Assembly (NCBI RefSeq): GCF_026343945.1
Contig: NZ_JAPKNJ010000003.1
Location: 372,001 to 436,000 of the forward strand
Length of the DNA stretch: 64,000 nucleotides
Source of the DNA: Kaistia algarum
Lineage (GTDB): Bacteria; Pseudomonadota; Alphaproteobacteria; Rhizobiales; Kaistiaceae
Direction: 5' to 3'
In this document: positions 24,037-32,718 of the stretch, in pieces
Position numbering within the stretch: position 1 is the stretch's first letter
Layout: each line of letters begins with the position of its first letter
Position numbers and translations under genes: made by a program
The notes under the pieces: generated by a model
Database searches by the model: none
What the model saw: only the letters and a program-made list of their open reading frames with translations
Told to the model about the DNA's origin: nothing

Positions 24037-24718
24037 CCGGCAAAGGCCGGGCGTCGTCAGTGCGCGCGAAGGCTAGTACAACCTCGCCAATATGGTTTCT
24101 CCAGGCGACGACGCGATGTGGCTCGCCGAGGTCGCGGCCGAATATGGCTGTCAGCGTGTGGCGGTTGGAAAGATAGAAGGCGCCGAGCGCCGCGATGGTC
24201 ACATAGATATCGAGCGCGTCGAGTCCCCCGCGGAAAACGCCTGTCTCGGCGCCCCGAGCCAGCACGCGACCGAGATCGCCGAGGAAGAGCGCGTGCATGG
24301 AGCGCAGCCTCTCCGAGCCGCTGATATGCCGCGCCTTGTGCAGATTCTCGGTAGCGAGCAGGCTCAGGAACTCCGGGTTGGCGAGATAATAGTCGAAGGT
24401 GAAATGGGCAAGGCGCAGCAGGCTTGCCTCGGGTGTCATCGCGTCCAGCTTCAGCTCGGCTTCCGCGGCGCGGATCCTCGCATAGGCGGCTTCCAGAACG
24501 GCGAGGTAAAGCGCGTTCTTGTCGCCGTAATAGTGATAGAGCATGCGCTTGTTGATGCCCGCCCGGGTGGCGATGGCGTCGATGCGCGCGCCGCCGAGGC
24601 CATGTTCGGCGAATTCGCGGGTCGCCGCTTCCAATATGGCGCGGGCCGTGCCTTCCGGGTCGCGCAGATTGGGCGCGCGCGGTCTTTGCGGCCTTGTCGA
24701 TTCTTCGTCATTCACCAA
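23966..24718 (-). CDS. TetR/AcrR family transcriptional regulator
   Basis: A 250-residue regulator with an N-terminal TetR helix-turn-helix (AILEAATREFAEHGLGGARIDAIATRAGINKRMLYHYYGDKNALY) whose key region INKRMLYHYYG is plain, and a longer C-terminal ligand domain. The start is TTG at 24718 or GTG three bases on; GGGAG lies upstream of both. The C-terminal 24 codons overlap the sulfotransferase gene in the opposite direction. Its operator may be the palindrome at 22621-22642. A start-proximal operator for itself was not found. Confidence 0.88.
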   Translation of the reverse strand: MVNDEESTRPQRPRAPNLRDPEGTARAILEAATREFAEHGLGGARIDAIATRAGINKRMLYHYYGDKNALYLAVLEAAYARIRAAEAELKLDAMTPEASLLRLAHFTFDYYLANPEFLSLLATENLHKARHISGSERLRSMHALFLGDLGRVLARGAETGVFRGGLDALDIYVTIAALGAFYLSNRHTLTAIFGRDLGEPHRVVAWRNHIGEVVLAFARTDDARPLPVSSTTAPSPTLRQRRNPASPPKG

Positions 24719-24959
24719 GCTGATGGTGCTCCCTTGGACGGTGCGACGTAGGATAGCTTCCAGCCCGGCCGGGCGCCACGGGCGGTCCGGCTTTCCCGCG
24801 CCGCCTTGCAGCCATGGCGGGCATACCCATCTTCACCGCGCCGCGCCGGCGTTGTAGAAGGCGGCTCGCGTCGCCGGACCGCCGTCGATCGAATGGGGCC
24901 GGCTCGTGCCAGATCATGCTCGAGCCGTCGATTAACGCTGACGAACAGAGCGAGCGAAC

Positions 24960-25904
24960 ATGATTGCCGTGTGCGTCTGCACGCACAATCCTAGCCCGAG
25001 AAACTGGGCTCTGACGATCGGGGCACTGGCGCGGCAAACGGCGCCGGCTGGCTCGTTCCATGTCGTGATTGTCGACAATGCGTCGTCGCCACCGCTCGGC
25101 GACGAACGACTCGCGCCCTTGCGCGAGGCCGGGATCGCGGCGCGGATCGTATCCGAGGAAAGGCCGGGCCTTTCCCGGGCGCGGCTGAAGGCGATCGCCG
25201 AGACGGATGACGACTGGATCCTGTTCGTCGACGACGACAACGAACTGGCGCCCGACTACGTCGAGAACGCGTTCGCTTTCGCGGCAGCGCATCCGGAGAT
25301 CGGCTGCTTCGGCGGCCGGCTGATCCTGCCGGCGGAACTGGAGCCGAGGCAGGAATGGGTGAAGCCGTTCCTCTCCGGCCTCGGCATTCGCGACTATGGC
25401 GATGAGATCATCGTCAATCTCCACCAGGACGGCTGGGGCGAGTGGGAGCCGGCGGGCGCGGGCGCGGTGGTGCATCGGCGCGTGCTGGAGCGCTATGTCC
25501 GGTGGTCGGAGACCGAGCCCGAATTCTTCAACCTTGGCCGCAGCGGCGGCTGGGGCCTCGCTTCCTGCGACGATTCGCTGATGATGCGCGGGGCCATCCG
25601 CGTCGGTCTCGGCAATGCTTACGTGCCGTCGCTCTCCATCCGCCATCATCTCAATCCGAAGCGCTACCGTTTCGCCTATCTGATGCGTCTCCTCTACGGC
25701 TATGGCCAGAGCTTCGTCCGGCTCGACCGCGTCCTCTATGGCGATATCCCGGTGCCGAAGGAATATTCGAAGCTGCGACGCGTCTGGCGGCAGATGAAGT
25801 GGCGCTGGCTGCAATATGCTGCCTTCCCCTGGCAGATGCGCCTCGGTCAGATGCTGAGCGATTTCGGCCGCTACACCGAATTCAAGCGCAAGCCCGGCCG
25901 CTGA
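24960..25904 (+). CDS. Family 2 glycosyltransferase
   Basis: A 314-residue GT-A-fold enzyme. It begins with the nucleotide-sugar-binding strand MIAVCVCTHNPSP, has VIVDNASS and the metal/nucleotide motif LFVDDDNE (Asp91-93), and a later acceptor-side region with GAGAVVHRRVLERY. The basic C-terminal segment with aromatic residues (RQMKWRWLQYAAFPWQMRLGQM) may associate with the membrane. It probably adds a sugar to a polysaccharide or lipid acceptor. It stands alone on the plus strand, 88 bases before the HAD gene; no polysaccharide operon surrounds it. The 241 bases upstream show no other feature. Confidence 0.85.
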   Translation: MIAVCVCTHNPSPRNWALTIGALARQTAPAGSFHVVIVDNASSPPLGDERLAPLREAGIAARIVSEERPGLSRARLKAIAETDDDWILFVDDDNELAPDYVENAFAFAAAHPEIGCFGGRLILPAELEPRQEWVKPFLSGLGIRDYGDEIIVNLHQDGWGEWEPAGAGAVVHRRVLERYVRWSETEPEFFNLGRSGGWGLASCDDSLMMRGAIRVGLGNAYVPSLSIRHHLNPKRYRFAYLMRLLYGYGQSFVRLDRVLYGDIPVPKEYSKLRRVWRQMKWRWLQYAAFPWQMRLGQMLSDFGRYTEFKRKPGR

Positions 25905-25992
25905 GGCGGGCGGCGGTGGACAGCGCGCCATTCGGATGCGAAGAGGCGGAAGCGCCGCGAAACAACCCCGAACCTTGCGAACTGGAGCCAGC

Positions 25993-26658
25993 ATGGCCGA
26001 AAGCGAGATCTTTCCCGGACGGAGCTTTTCCGCCTTCCTGTTCGATATGGACGGGACGATCCTGACCTCGCTGCTGGCCGCCGAACGGGTCTGGACGCGC
26101 TGGGCGATGAAGCACGGCGTCGATGTTCCGCATCTGATGGCGACGCTGCACGGCAAGCGCTCGATCGATACCGTCCGCTCGCTGGCCATCCCCGGCATGG
26201 ATGCCGTTGCCGAGGCCGACGCGATCACCCAGGCGGAGATCGAGGATGTCGAGGGCGTCGAGGCGATCCCCGGCGTCGGCGACTTTCTAGCCGCCCTGCC
26301 GCGCGAACGCTGGGCGATCGTCACCTCCGCGCCGCGTGACCTCGCCCTGGCGCGGATCGCGGCGGCCAGGCTGCCATTGCCCGAACTGATGATCGCATCG
26401 GAGGACGTGCCGCGCGGCAAGCCGGCGCCGGATCCCTATCTGATCGCCGCCGGCCGCCTCGGCTTCCAGGCGACGGACTGCCTGGTGTTCGAGGACGCGC
26501 CGGCCGGGATCCAGGCAGGCGAGCATGCGGGCGCCAGCATCGTCGTGATCAGCGCCACCCACGCCTCGCCCGCGCAGACGCCGCATCCACGCTTCGCCGA
26601 CTATCATGGCCTTGCCGGACGCCCGGTGCCGGGCGGCCTTGGCCTGTTCGGCGTGTAG
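25993..26658 (+). CDS. HAD family phosphatase (sugar-phosphatase type)
   Basis: A 221-residue haloacid-dehalogenase-type hydrolase. Motif I is FLFDMDGTI (nucleophile Asp18, Asp20), motif II is the Thr/Ser in IVTSAP, Lys is in RGKPAPDPY, and motif IV is FEDAPAGIQAG. A helical cap lies between motifs I and II, as in subfamily I phosphatases. GKPAPDPY and EDAPAGI are typical of small sugar-phosphate phosphatases. The ATG at 25993 follows GGAG at 6-7 bases, so longer frames upstream are rejected. It converges on iolB with only 11 bases between the stops. Confidence 0.9.
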   Translation: MAESEIFPGRSFSAFLFDMDGTILTSLLAAERVWTRWAMKHGVDVPHLMATLHGKRSIDTVRSLAIPGMDAVAEADAITQAEIEDVEGVEAIPGVGDFLAALPRERWAIVTSAPRDLALARIAAARLPLPELMIASEDVPRGKPAPDPYLIAAGRLGFQATDCLVFEDAPAGIQAGEHAGASIVVISATHASPAQTPHPRFADYHGLAGRPVPGGLGLFGV

Positions 26659-26669
26659 TTAGGGAAGCT

Positions 26670-27467
26670 CTACCCCTTCAGCAGCCACGCATGCTCGGGC
26701 GCGTTGTGGAACCTCCATGTCCGCTTCGGGCCGGCCATGACGTTCAGGTAATAGAGGTCGTAGCCGTGGATGGTGGCGCAGGGGTGGTAGCCCCTGGGCA
26801 CCAGCGTGACGTTGCCGTCCTCCACCAACAGGCTTTCGTCGAGCGAGCGGTCGTCGGTGTAGACGCGCTGAAAGGCGAAGCCCTGTGGCGGGTTCAGGCG
26901 GTGGTAATAGGTCTCTTCCAGCAGCGATTCTTCCGGCAGGGCATCGCGGTCGTGCTTGTGCGGGGGATAGCTCGACGTGTTGCCGCCGGGCGTGATCACC
27001 TCGACGACGAGGAGCGAATCCGCCGGGTCGTTCTCGGGCAATATGTTGGTGACATGGCGGGTATTCGAGCCCTTGCCGCGCACCTCCTGCGAGGTCTGGT
27101 CCGGGCCGATGCGCCGCGCCGGCAGGCCGCCCCCGAGAGAGGGCGCCGAGCAGACCGCGAGCGTCACCTTGGTCTCGGCCGTCGCCTTCCAACTCGAATG
27201 ACCGGGGACATAGACCGAATCCGGCTTGCCCTCGAAGGGTGACATGCGCTCGCCGACGGTGCCGAAATCGATCCCGCCCGCGACGATGTTCGCCTTGCCG
27301 GCGATCAGCACGAGGCAGATTTCACGGTTCCCCGTGTCGTGATGCGCGCTCTCGCCCGGTGCCAACTCATAGACGTCGAAGCCGACATAGTGCCAGCCGG
27401 CGCTCTCCGGCGTGATGGCGATGGTCCAGCCTTCATGGCCGGACGGGTGGACGACGAGATCGGACAT
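26670..27467 (-). CDS. iolB: 5-deoxy-glucuronate isomerase
   Basis: A 265-residue cupin-type enzyme of normal length that converts 5-deoxy-D-glucuronate to 5-dehydro-2-deoxy-D-gluconate in myo-inositol breakdown. The double-stranded beta-helix metal ligands are seen in SSYPPHKHDRD and the matching downstream Glu and His (ETYYHRL, FAFQRVY). The start at 27467 follows AGGAGACATCGCC. It is the last gene of iolRCDEB, separated from iolE by an intercistronic palindromic element at 27493-27599. Cytoplasmic. Confidence 0.95.
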   Translation of the reverse strand: MSDLVVHPSGHEGWTIAITPESAGWHYVGFDVYELAPGESAHHDTGNREICLVLIAGKANIVAGGIDFGTVGERMSPFEGKPDSVYVPGHSSWKATAETKVTLAVCSAPSLGGGLPARRIGPDQTSQEVRGKGSNTRHVTNILPENDPADSLLVVEVITPGGNTSSYPPHKHDRDALPEESLLEETYYHRLNPPQGFAFQRVYTDDRSLDESLLVEDGNVTLVPRGYHPCATIHGYDLYYLNVMAGPKRTWRFHNAPEHAWLLKG

Positions 27468-27492
27468 GGCGATGTCTCCTGCTTCCTCTTCC

Positions 27493-27599
27493 CCTCTCCC
27501 GCCTGCGGGAGAGGCCGGGTGAGGGGCTTTCTTGACTTGTGACGTGCAGCCTGAAAGCAAGGCCCTCACCCCCAGCCCTCTCCCGCAGGCGGGAGAGGG
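27493..27599. repeat. Double-hairpin intercistronic repeat between iolE and iolB
   Basis: Two hairpins, 27493-27514 (arms CCTCTCCCGC and GCGGGAGAGG) and 27576-27599 (arms CCCTCTCCCGC and GCGGGAGAGGG), flank a spacer bordered by GGGTGAGGG and CCCTCACCC, which can also pair. The whole can fold as one large branched structure. Similar elements lie at 28557-28681, 30599-30637 and 58445-58572. Confidence 0.75.
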
Positions 27600-27619
27600 G
27601 GAAGAAAGAGCGAGGCCCC

Positions 27620-28507
27620 TTATCGCTTCCAGCCCGCCTCGGCGAAGAAGCGGACGAGGTTGCCGTAGCCCAGCTGCACAGTGCGGGCCGGCGGTGCCTT
27701 GACCGGGTCCTGCTCGGCCTCGATCACCACCCAGCCGGAATAGTTCGGCAGCGCCTTGAAGACGGAGACGAAATCGACCGAGCCGTCGCCCGGCACCGTA
27801 TAGACGCCGGCCAGCACCGATTGCAGGAACGACCAGTCCTTGGCGATCGCCTCGCGCGCGACATCGGCGCGGACGTCCTTGGTGTGCACATGGGCGATGC
27901 GGCTGCGATAGGAGCGGGCGAGTTCCGCCGGATCGGCGCCGGCCCAGGTCGCGTGGCCGGTGTCGAGCAGCAGATGCACCGCCGGGCCGGTCGAGGCCAT
28001 CATGCGGTCGATCTCGTCCTCGGTCTGGATCACCGTGCCCATATGGTGGTGATAGACCAGCGTCAGCCCGTCCTCCTCCTGGAGGAAGTCGGCGAACTTG
28101 GTCAGGCCCGTATTGAAGCGCGCCCATTCCTCCTCGTTCATGACCGGGCGCGTCGAGAGCGGCGCGTTCTCGTCGCCATGGATGGTGCGCGTGCATTCCG
28201 CCGCGATCAGCACCTTGGCGCCGAGAGCCTTCAGCAGCTCGATATGGGCGCGGGCGGCCTTGTATTCGCTCTCCGCGTCGCGCTCGATCAGGAAGGTCGA
28301 ATACCAGCCCGAGACGAGATCGAGCCCGTAGCGGGCGAGGATCGGGCCGAGCGTGGCCGCGTCACGCGGAAATTTGTGGCCGAGTTCCATGCCCTCGATA
28401 CCGATGGCCCGGGCGTCGGTGAGGCATTCTTCGAGCGGGATGTCGCCGCCGATATCCTGCTTGTCGTCATTGGACCAGCAGATCGGATTGGCGCCGATGC
28501 GGATCAT
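27620..28507 (-). CDS. iolE: Inosose dehydratase (2-keto-myo-inositol dehydratase)
   Basis: A 295-residue TIM-barrel protein that dehydrates 2-keto-myo-inositol to 3D-(3,5/4)-trihydroxycyclohexane-1,2-dione. It begins IGANPICWSNDD, has the metal-site strands YHHHMGT, LLLDTGHATWAG, IAHVHTKDV and VVIEAEQDP, all characteristic of IolE. The start at 28507 follows GGAGGAAACCACCCC, so the upstream in-frame codon is rejected. It lies between iolD and iolB, with a palindromic repeat on each side. Confidence 0.95.
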   Translation of the reverse strand: MIRIGANPICWSNDDKQDIGGDIPLEECLTDARAIGIEGMELGHKFPRDAATLGPILARYGLDLVSGWYSTFLIERDAESEYKAARAHIELLKALGAKVLIAAECTRTIHGDENAPLSTRPVMNEEEWARFNTGLTKFADFLQEEDGLTLVYHHHMGTVIQTEDEIDRMMASTGPAVHLLLDTGHATWAGADPAELARSYRSRIAHVHTKDVRADVAREAIAKDWSFLQSVLAGVYTVPGDGSVDFVSVFKALPNYSGWVVIEAEQDPVKAPPARTVQLGYGNLVRFFAEAGWKR

Positions 28508-28556
28508 GGGGTGGTTTCCTCCGGGGGCCTCGGATGAGGCGATGTTTGTTTCTTTC

Positions 28557-28681
28557 ACCTCCCCCTGAGGGGGAGGTCGACGGCCGAAGGCCGGCGGGAG
28601 AGGGTTTAGGGAACCATCCGGAGAGGCCGTAAACCCTCACCCGGCGCTGCGCGCCGACCTCTCCCTCAGGGAGAGGTGAAG
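28557..28681. repeat. Double-hairpin intercistronic repeat between iolD and iolE
   Basis: Hairpins ACCTCCCCCTGAGGGGGAGG at one end and ACCTCTCCC-TCA-GGGAGAGGT at the other flank a spacer bordered by AGGGTTTA and TAAACCCT. Same layout as 27493-27599, with different bases, which suggests one repeat family kept by folding. Confidence 0.7.
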
Positions 28682-28708
28682 GGAAGGTGCTTCTGCCGTC
28701 AACTGTCC

Positions 28709-30556
28709 CTAATTCACGATCCGCTGCGCCTTGATCGCCGTCTCATACGCCGCGCGCGCCGCGTTCACGCTCGGCCGGTCGCTGACTTCGGGCACCGCCA
28801 CGTCCCACCAGGCGCCGCCGGCTTCCGTCGTGATCAGCGGGTCGGTGTCGATGACGAGGACCGTGGTGCGGTCGTTCGCCTTGGCCGCCTCCAGCGCTGT
28901 TTCGAGTTCGGCGATCGAGGCGACCTTCTTCGAAATCGCGCCGAGGCTCGCGGCATGCGCGGCGAAATCGATAGCGGGCAGAGTCTCATGACGGGTATCC
29001 TTCAACAGATTGTTGAAGTTGGCGCCGCCGGTGGCCATCTGCAGCCGGTTGATGCAGCCGAAGCCGGTGTTGTCGAGCACGACGATGAAGAGCTTCAGCC
29101 CCAGCATCACCGAGGTCGCAATCTCGGAATTCAGCATCAGATAGGAGCCGTCGCCGAGCATGACGACGACGTCCTTGTCGGGCTTCGCCATCTTGACGCC
29201 GAGCCCGCCGGCAATCTCGTAGCCCATGGTCGAAAAGCCATAGTCGAGATGGTAGGAGCCGGGGGCGCCGGCCTGCCAGAGCTTGTGCAATTCGCCCGGC
29301 AAGCCGCCGGAGGCGCAGACCAAAGTTGCTTCCGGCCCCAGCACCCGGTTGACCGCGCCGATCACCTGGCCGTCGGAGGGCAGTTCGGCGTTGGTTGCCG
29401 CCGTCGCCTTGTCGGCATCGACGAACCAGGTGGCACGGCCTTCCTTCGCCGATTTCGTCCAGCTTTCGGGCGCGCGCCAGCCGCCGAGATCGGCGGAAAT
29501 GTCCTTGAGGCCGGCCAGCGCATCGGCGACCAGCGGCAGCGCCCGGTGCTTGGTGGCGTCGAAGACCTGCGCATTGAGGCCGATCACGGTCTGGTGCGCG
29601 TTCTGGAACAGCGCCCACGAGCCGGTGGTGAAGTCCTGCAGCCGCGAGCCGATGGCAAGGATCACGTCGGCTTCTTCGGCCAGCCTGTTCGAGGCGGACG
29701 TACCGGTGACGCCGATCGAGCCCATGTTGAGCGGGTGGGTGGCGGGCAGGGACGACTTGCCGGCCTGCGTCTCGGAAACCGGAATGCCGTAGAGCTCGGC
29801 AAAGGCCCGCAGCGCCTCGGTCGCGCCGGAATAGAGCACGCCGCCACCGGCGACGATCAGCGGCTTCTTCGCAGACCGCAATGCCGCGACGGCCGCTGCC
29901 AGTTCGTCCTCGGACGGGCGGGTGCGACGCGGCACCCAGAGGCGCTCGTCGAAGAAGCTTGCCGGATAGTCATAGGCCTCGGCCTGCACGTCCTGGCAGA
30001 GCGACAGCGTCACCGGGCCGCATTCGGCCGGGTCGGTCAGTACGGCCATGGCGCGGTGCAGGGCAGGGATGATCTGCTCGGGCCGCGTGATGCGGTCGAA
30101 ATAGCGCGACACCGGGCGGAAGCAGTCGTTCACGGTCCCCGTGCCGTCGCCGAAATTCTCCGCCTGCTGCAGCACCGGGTCCGGCCGGCGATTGGCGAAG
30201 ACGTCGCCGGGCAGCAATAGCACGGGCAGGCGGTTCACATGCGCCAGCGCGGCCGCGGTCACCATATTGGTGGCGCCTGGGCCGATCGACGAGGTCACGG
30301 CCATCATGCGGCGACGGAAGCTCGCCTTGGCGAAGCCGATCGCGGCGTGGGCCATGGCCTGCTCGTTGTGGGCGCGATACGTCGGCAGCTCCTCGCGCAC
30401 GCCATAGAGCGCCTCACCGAAGCCGGCGACATTGCCATGGCCGAAAATCGCGAACACGCCGCCAAAGATGGGGACCTTCTCGCCATTCACCTCGGTCATC
30501 TGCTTCGTTAGGAAGCGGGCCAGAGCCTGGGCCATGGTCAAGCGGATCGTGGTCAT
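28709..30556 (-). CDS. iolD: 3D-(3,5/4)-trihydroxycyclohexane-1,2-dione acylhydrolase
   Basis: A 615-residue thiamine-diphosphate enzyme of normal length that opens the ring of the diketone to 5-deoxyglucuronate. It has the three-domain plan of acetolactate synthase relatives: N-terminal pyrimidine-binding domain with the catalytic Glu near residue 65 (AHNEQAMAHAAIGFAKA), a central domain, and the diphosphate motif GDGSYLMLNSEIATSVMLG followed by DNTGFGCIN. The start at 30556 follows GAGGAAACGATCC. It follows iolC by 82 bases that contain a hairpin. Confidence 0.96.
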   Translation of the reverse strand: MTTIRLTMAQALARFLTKQMTEVNGEKVPIFGGVFAIFGHGNVAGFGEALYGVREELPTYRAHNEQAMAHAAIGFAKASFRRRMMAVTSSIGPGATNMVTAAALAHVNRLPVLLLPGDVFANRRPDPVLQQAENFGDGTGTVNDCFRPVSRYFDRITRPEQIIPALHRAMAVLTDPAECGPVTLSLCQDVQAEAYDYPASFFDERLWVPRRTRPSEDELAAAVAALRSAKKPLIVAGGGVLYSGATEALRAFAELYGIPVSETQAGKSSLPATHPLNMGSIGVTGTSASNRLAEEADVILAIGSRLQDFTTGSWALFQNAHQTVIGLNAQVFDATKHRALPLVADALAGLKDISADLGGWRAPESWTKSAKEGRATWFVDADKATAATNAELPSDGQVIGAVNRVLGPEATLVCASGGLPGELHKLWQAGAPGSYHLDYGFSTMGYEIAGGLGVKMAKPDKDVVVMLGDGSYLMLNSEIATSVMLGLKLFIVVLDNTGFGCINRLQMATGGANFNNLLKDTRHETLPAIDFAAHAASLGAISKKVASIAELETALEAAKANDRTTVLVIDTDPLITTEAGGAWWDVAVPEVSDRPSVNAARAAYETAIKAQRIVN

Positions 30557-30598
30557 GGATCGTTTCCTCGGTCGTATTCTGTTTCGTCTTGCTTCCTT

Positions 30599-30637
30599 TG
30601 AACCCTCCCTCAGGGGGAAGGTTCAAGGGGGAGGGAG
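30599..30637. repeat. Short intercistronic hairpin repeat between iolC and iolD
   Basis: AACCCTCCC-TCA-GGGGGAAGGTT folds as a hairpin and is followed by AAGGGGGAGGG. It looks like a single-hairpin form of the double-hairpin elements at 27493 and 28557. Confidence 0.55.
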
Positions 30638-30638
30638 G

Positions 30639-32567
30639 CTACGCCGCTTCCGTCCTCCGCACGCTCCGCCACGCCGCGACCAGCTTCTCGAACTTCCGCG
30701 CCATGTCGGCGATGGCTTCTTCGTCGTTCATCGTCCCGGCCAGCCAGCCCTCGGCGGCCTCGGCAAAGATGGTTCGGCCGACGGCGAAGCCCTTGACCAG
30801 CGGTGTTGCGGCGGCGGCGCGGAAGGCCTCGACCAGTTCCTTCTCCGGCGCTTCCAGCCCGAGCAGCACGATGCCGCGGCACCAGGGATCGCGGTCGCGG
30901 ATCACCGCCTCGATGGCGCGCCAGGCCGCCGCGTTCTTCTGCGGCTCCAGCTTCCACAAATCCGGGCGGATGCCCAGATCATAAAGGCGGGTGAGCACGC
31001 GCGGGATGGTCGTCTCGTCGAGCGTCCCGTGCTTGCCCGCGATGATCTCGACCAGAAGCTCGCGGCCAACCGTGCGCGCGGCGTCGTTGAGGCGCAGCAG
31101 CTCGCGCTCCTGCCGCTCCTTCAGTTCCGGCGGGTCGTCCGGATGGTAGAAGCAGAGGCACTTGACGGTATGGCCGATCGGCCATTCGACGAGATGGCTG
31201 CCCAGATCGGGCAGATGGTCGAAATCGAGTGGGCGCGACCCCGGCTTTTCGACCGGACGGCCGATCCAGAACCCCTCACGTGCCGCCTTCGGGAACGCCT
31301 TCTGGCCATAGGTCGAATCCAGCAGCATACCATAGCCGGATCGGCCCTTCGCGACGCGCGCGGCTGCCTCGACCGCTAGCACCTTGAGCCCGTCGATGCG
31401 CTGGCGATCGACGCCGAGCCGGTCGGCGACCGCCTCCAGTTGCGAGCGATGGTCGATGGCGAAGGCTAGCAGTTCGTCCGCGCCCTCGCGCCGTGTCGTC
31501 GCCCAGTGGAGATGGGCAAGGTCAGCATCCTTGCGCAGCGCCCGGTGCCGGCTGCCCTTGTCGAGGAAATGCGAAAGTTCGGGCCAGGTCGGATATTCCG
31601 GCGAGCAGAGCAGGCGCGAGACGGCGAAGGCGCCGCAGGCATTGGCCCAGGTCGCGCAGGTCTTCAGGGCCTCGCCCCTTAGCCAACCGCGCAGGAAGCC
31701 GGACATGAAGGCGTCGCCGGCCCCCAGCACATTATAGACCTCGATCGGGAAGCCGTCGCCGACAATGCCGGCCTCGAGATCGTCCGAGATCGGCCCGTCA
31801 TAGACGATGCAGCCCATGGCGCCGCGCTTCAGCACGATGGTGGCCGAAGAGAGCGAACGGATGGTCTTCAGCGCGCCCAGCACATCATCGGCGCCGGAGG
31901 CGATGCGGATTTCCTCCTCGGTGCCGACGATCAGGTCGCAATCGGCGAGCACAGTCTTCAGCCTGTCGGAAACATGGTCCGATTTCACATAGCGCTCGAA
32001 GCCGCTTGCATGTCCGGCAAGGCCCCAGAGATTTGGGCGATAGTCGATGTCGAACACGATTTTGCCGCCAGCCGCCTTGGCAATGCGGATTGCCTTGCGC
32101 TGCGCGGCGTCGCTCGCCTCGCGCGAGAAATGCGTCCCGGTCACGACGATGGAAGCGGCGGAGGCGATAAAGCCTTCGTCGATATCCGCTTCCGACAGCG
32201 CCATGTCGGCACAGTCGGTGCGGTAGAAGATCATGGGCGAGACGCCTTCATCCTCCACGGCGAGCAGCACCAGAGCCGTGAGGCGTTCCTTGTCGGTGGC
32301 TATGCCCACGACGCTGACACCCTCGCGGATCATCTGCTCGCGGATGAAGCGGCCCATCTGCTCGTCGCCGACCCGGGTCACGACTCCCGACTTCAGGCCG
32401 AGCCGAGCCGTGCCGATGGCGATGTTGGAAGGGCAGCCGCCGACCGACTTGGCGAAGGAGGTGATGTCTTCCAGCCGCGATCCGATCTGCTGGCCATAGA
32501 GGTCGACGGAGGATCGGCCGATGGTGATGACGTCGAGCGGTTTCGCTGCTCCGGTGATCTCGGTCAT
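30639..32567 (-). CDS. iolC: Bifunctional 5-dehydro-2-deoxygluconokinase / DUF2090 aldolase-like protein
   Basis: A 642-residue fusion. Residues about 10-325 are a PfkB/ribokinase-type kinase (VITIGRSSVDLYG at the start, GGCPSNIAIG, and the active-site NVLGAGDAFMSGFLRG). It phosphorylates 5-dehydro-2-deoxygluconate. From about 335 to the end is a DUF2090 domain, a TIM-barrel seen fused to IolC in many proteobacteria and thought to supply the aldolase step (IolJ-like). The start at 32567 has GGAGG five bases upstream; an ATG at 32582 and a TTG at 32636 lack this. It is the first structural gene after iolR, with a dyad in the 151-base gap. Confidence 0.93.
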   Translation of the reverse strand: MTEITGAAKPLDVITIGRSSVDLYGQQIGSRLEDITSFAKSVGGCPSNIAIGTARLGLKSGVVTRVGDEQMGRFIREQMIREGVSVVGIATDKERLTALVLLAVEDEGVSPMIFYRTDCADMALSEADIDEGFIASAASIVVTGTHFSREASDAAQRKAIRIAKAAGGKIVFDIDYRPNLWGLAGHASGFERYVKSDHVSDRLKTVLADCDLIVGTEEEIRIASGADDVLGALKTIRSLSSATIVLKRGAMGCIVYDGPISDDLEAGIVGDGFPIEVYNVLGAGDAFMSGFLRGWLRGEALKTCATWANACGAFAVSRLLCSPEYPTWPELSHFLDKGSRHRALRKDADLAHLHWATTRREGADELLAFAIDHRSQLEAVADRLGVDRQRIDGLKVLAVEAAARVAKGRSGYGMLLDSTYGQKAFPKAAREGFWIGRPVEKPGSRPLDFDHLPDLGSHLVEWPIGHTVKCLCFYHPDDPPELKERQERELLRLNDAARTVGRELLVEIIAGKHGTLDETTIPRVLTRLYDLGIRPDLWKLEPQKNAAAWRAIEAVIRDRDPWCRGIVLLGLEAPEKELVEAFRAAAATPLVKGFAVGRTIFAEAAEGWLAGTMNDEEAIADMARKFEKLVAAWRSVRRTEAA

Positions 32568-32686
32568 CGTGACCTCCAGCATGGCATGCGCGGGATTCTC
32601 GCTGTTCTCGTCCGTCCAGCTGCGGGGCTTCGCCAATCACGACGCATTGGTGAAATAGGTGACGAACGCAGCTGATGAAACATAAG

Positions 32687-32710
32687 TTCCGTAATTCAGT
32701 CAATACGGAA
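32687..32710. promoter_or_regulatory. Dyad in the iolC promoter region, possible IolR site
   Basis: Perfect 7-base arms TTCCGTA and TACGGAA around ten bases, 120 bases upstream of the iolC start. From memory, a GGAA-N6-TTCC consensus has been proposed for Sinorhizobium IolR; here the GGAA of the right arm is followed by N6-GTTC, one mismatch from it. The site is a plausible target of the RpiR-type regulator encoded just upstream. Confidence 0.55.
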
Positions 32711-32718
32711 TGCATGGT

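Noticed and set aside
27493..27599. CRISPR-like repeat structure
   Set aside because: There are two inverted hairpins but no series of direct repeats with spacers and no cas genes.
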